In this document: piece by piece, positions 62,260 to 64,000 of the stretch
Position numbering within the stretch: the stretch's first letter is position 1
How the letters are laid out: each line of letters begins with the position of its first letter
NCBI GenBank assembly: GCA_949372755.1
Contig: CASIBO010000011.1
Span: 248,001 to 312,000, forward strand
Reading direction: 5' to 3'
DNA length: 64,000 bases
Origin: UBA9926 sp018645765
GTDB lineage: Bacteria > Pseudomonadota > Gammaproteobacteria > Pseudomonadales > Azotimanducaceae
Notes under the pieces: generated by a model
What the model was told of the DNA's origin: nothing
The model's database searches: none
Seen by the model: the letters and a program-made list of their open reading frames with translations, nothing else
Made by a program: the position numbers and the translations under genes

Positions 62260-63057
62260 TTAGGTTGCGTAAGCGACCCCGCCATCACAGGTAATCACTT
62301 CCCCCACCGTGAAGGCGCCCGCTCTAGAGCACAGAAAGATAGAGAGCCCGGCGATGTCTTCGGCCGTACCCACCCGGCCGCGAGGGTTTTTGTTTGCAAC
62401 ACTGCTCCAATCGATGTCCGTGTCGCCACCACCCCCAACACCAGTGCTCAGCATCCAAGTTGGAAAGGGTCCCGGCGCAATGGCATTGACAATAATATGT
62501 TGCGGCGCGAGGTGCAGAGCAAGACCCCGGGTCAGATGATGCAAGGCCGCTTTTGATGGACCATAGGAAAAGGTTTCAAACACCGGGTTTTTGATACCAT
62601 CGATTGAGCCGATATTCACCACTCGTGCTGGATTCTCGGCGGTGCCCGAGGCCCGCAACAAGGGCAGTAATTTCTGGGTTAGGAAAAAAACGCCCTTCAG
62701 GTTGGTGTCCATCACCTTATCCCAGCCCAATTCCGGAAACTCATCCAGCGGCGCGCCCCACGACACCCCTGCATTATTAATCAGGATATCGAGGCGCGGC
62801 TCGCGCGCGCTGAGCGTGTCGGCCAGCTGCTGACACCCCTCAACATCTGCCAAGTTTGCTGGGATCGCAATGCATTCACCGCCATAGGCCGCCTGCAGGC
62901 GCTCAGCCGTTGCCGCACACGCATCGGCCTTACGAGAACTAATGTAGACCTTCGCGCCGTTGGCTAAAAACCCAGCGGCGATCATCTCGCCGATACCGCG
63001 GGAGCCGCCTGTTACCAGAGCGATCTTGCCGCGGATATCAAATAAATTGTTGAACAT
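62260..63057 (-). CDS. Short-chain dehydrogenase/reductase
   Basis: A classical SDR of 265 residues: cofactor motif TGGSRGIG (16-23), NNAG (94-97), catalytic Ser151, Tyr165 and Lys169 (YGPSK), and a late RVGTAEDIAGLSIFLCS block. Arg in SRK after the second strand (about 41-43) favours NADP(H). It resembles 3-oxoacyl or sterol-type dehydrogenases and fits the lipid-degradation theme. Divergent from the partial acyl-CoA dehydrogenase. Confidence 0.9.
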   Translation of the reverse strand: MFNNLFDIRGKIALVTGGSRGIGEMIAAGFLANGAKVYISSRKADACAATAERLQAAYGGECIAIPANLADVEGCQQLADTLSAREPRLDILINNAGVSWGAPLDEFPELGWDKVMDTNLKGVFFLTQKLLPLLRASGTAENPARVVNIGSIDGIKNPVFETFSYGPSKAALHHLTRGLALHLAPQHIIVNAIAPGPFPTWMLSTGVGGGGDTDIDWSSVANKNPRGRVGTAEDIAGLSIFLCSRAGAFTVGEVITCDGGVAYAT

Positions 63058-63380
63058 TGTTAACTCCTAGTTTGACCTTATTCGTTGAACTTGTTGCTTG
63101 ATCCTGCACTTTATCTTAATCGCGAATCAGAATTGACCCGCTCGGGCCGCCGGCACCGGGCTGACCACTTTAACCATCGCCTTGGGCGCAGGGCCCACTC
63201 AGCAACCGGCAGGATCGCTTGATACCAGCTGAGTAATACCCTGACGCGCCCTCTTTTTGACCACCCGACAGCCCTCGAATCACTAAGGTGCATACTGAGG
63301 TATCAATCACTGCGGTCTTGCTTGCACTGCTGCAGGCTACCGTGGTTTGATCAGGCTTATCAAATTTTTGGAGTTATAGC
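63058..63380. other. 323-bp divergent intergenic region
   Basis: It holds the promoters of the SDR and acyl-CoA dehydrogenase genes. Apart from the imperfectly placed inverted repeat at 63346-63364 I see no repeat, RNA gene or coding remnant. Confidence 0.5.
63346..63364. promoter_or_regulatory. Short inverted repeat before the acyl-CoA dehydrogenase gene
   Basis: TTTGAT and ATCAAA flank a 7-base centre, ending 16 bp before the ATG at 63381. Such a site could be an operator overlapping the start of transcription or a leader hairpin near the ribosome binding site. Short arms make chance likely. Confidence 0.25.
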
Positions 63381-64000
63381 ATGCCTGATATTGCTAACGA
63401 TCTGTACACCCTTGCCATGTCCGCCGAAGCGCAACCACTTATGGACGCCGTGACCAAACACATTGCTGATAATGTTGAGCCGATCACGGAAGAGTTTCAG
63501 GCTCTCGAAAAAGAAAAAACGGATCGTTGGTCTTGGCATCCCAGACAGCTCGAACTGCTTGATGGCGCCAAACAAAAAGCAAAAGACTCCGGCCTTTGGA
63601 ATTTCTTCTTGCCCGATTCCGATATCGGCGACGGCCTAACGAATCTCGATTACGCCTATATCGCGTCCGAGCTGGGTAAATACCCACTGGCCTCTGAAAC
63701 CCTAAACTGCAGCGCCCCGGACACCGGCAACATGGAGGTGCTTGAACGAGTTGGCACGCCAGAACAAAAAGAGCAGTGGTTAAAGCCCCTTTTAAATGGC
63801 GATATCCGCTCAGCCTATGCGATGACCGAGCCGAACCTGCCTTCATCGGATGCCAAGAACATCAGCACCAGCGCGGTGCTCGACGGGGATGACTGGGTCA
63901 TCAATGGCGAAAAGTTTTATATCTCTGGCGCCGGCGATCCGCGCTGCAAGATTATGATTGTCATGGTCAAAACCGACCCCAACGCGGCCCCTAGCCGTCA
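63381..64000 (+). CDS. Acyl-CoA dehydrogenase, N-terminal part
   Basis: The gene runs off the right edge; 206 residues are visible. It begins MPDIANDLYTLAMSAEAQPL with GGAG eight bases upstream. The layout (WNFFLPDSDIG, LNCSAPDTGNMEVLERVGT, AYAMTEPNLPSSDAKNI, DDWVINGEKFYISGAGDPRC) matches the ACAD10/11-like or FadE family of long-chain and hydroxy-acyl-CoA dehydrogenases. The SDR next to it may act in the same pathway. Confidence 0.92.
   Translation, partial: MPDIANDLYTLAMSAEAQPLMDAVTKHIADNVEPITEEFQALEKEKTDRWSWHPRQLELLDGAKQKAKDSGLWNFFLPDSDIGDGLTNLDYAYIASELGKYPLASETLNCSAPDTGNMEVLERVGTPEQKEQWLKPLLNGDIRSAYAMTEPNLPSSDAKNISTSAVLDGDDWVINGEKFYISGAGDPRCKIMIVMVKTDPNAAPSR

Overview
The window is 64 kb of moderately GC-rich chromosome from a gammaproteobacterium. 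The left end carries a core block familiar from Pseudomonas, Marinobacter and relatives: ntrB-ntrC, trmL, secB, grxC, a rhodanese, gpmI, envC, a C-terminal processing peptidase and hisB-hisA. A second core block, asmA-mutY-yggX, lies about 21 kb further on; in Pseudomonas it is close to hisB. The surrounding genes are rich in acyl-CoA dehydrogenases, a CaiB/BaiF CoA-transferase, phytanoyl-CoA dioxygenase-type oxygenases, Rieske oxygenases, a P450, luciferase-like monooxygenases, an alkylsulfatase and a TAXI-type TRAP transporter. This suggests an aerobic, probably marine, heterotroph that uses lipids, terpenoids, steroids or alkyl sulfates. I cannot name the genus.

Layout. 1-9.4 kb: core nitrogen regulation, tRNA modification, protein export, cell-envelope and histidine genes, ending at a tRNA-Gly(CCC). 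9.5-30.6 kb: accessory genes, including a transporter, peroxiredoxin, oxygenase, a GH2 glycosidase coupled to a serine-hydrolase-like protein, a pair of acyl-CoA dehydrogenases, an orphan histidine kinase, a NatAB-type ABC exporter, and a tight four-gene alkylsulfatase operon. 30.7-34.1 kb: asmA (frameshifted)-mutY-yggX. 34.1-44 kb: an SDR, a very large beta-propeller/amidohydrolase fusion, ybaK, an HNH protein, an HD phosphohydrolase and a TAXI TRAP system. 44.06-44.40 kb: a small thioredoxin-fold gene with an in-frame TGA. 44.6-48.6 kb: a decaying zone in which a phytanoyl-CoA dioxygenase gene and a luciferase-like monooxygenase gene are both broken around an intact Rieske oxygenase. 48.7-64 kb: more acyl-CoA and oxygenase genes, a divergent P450/Rieske pair with a palindromic operator candidate, a GST, sppA, an ADP-ribosylglycohydrolase, an SDR and a partial acyl-CoA dehydrogenase.

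The most interesting signal is the gene at 44060-44401. A strong ribosome binding site and ATG lead into one frame of 113 codons, interrupted only by TGA at codon 14. That TGA is at the first position of a CxxC-type redox motif (U-T-T-C) in an ArsC/Spx-like thioredoxin fold. A SECIS-like hairpin starts 15 bases after the TGA and has a G-first apical loop. This is a strong selenoprotein candidate that a standard caller would truncate or miss. Other points are two enzyme-family members that lack their catalytic residues (an amidohydrolase with no metal ligands inside the alkylsulfatase operon, and a beta-lactamase-fold protein with Ala in place of the nucleophile), three different short tandem-repeat arrays (18, 21 and 17 bp) in intergenic DNA, and frequent four-base overlaps of convergent stop codons.

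Coding starts were moved inward from the longest possible start where a ribosome binding site or family length supported it. All functional names are by motif and family recognition; no database search was run.
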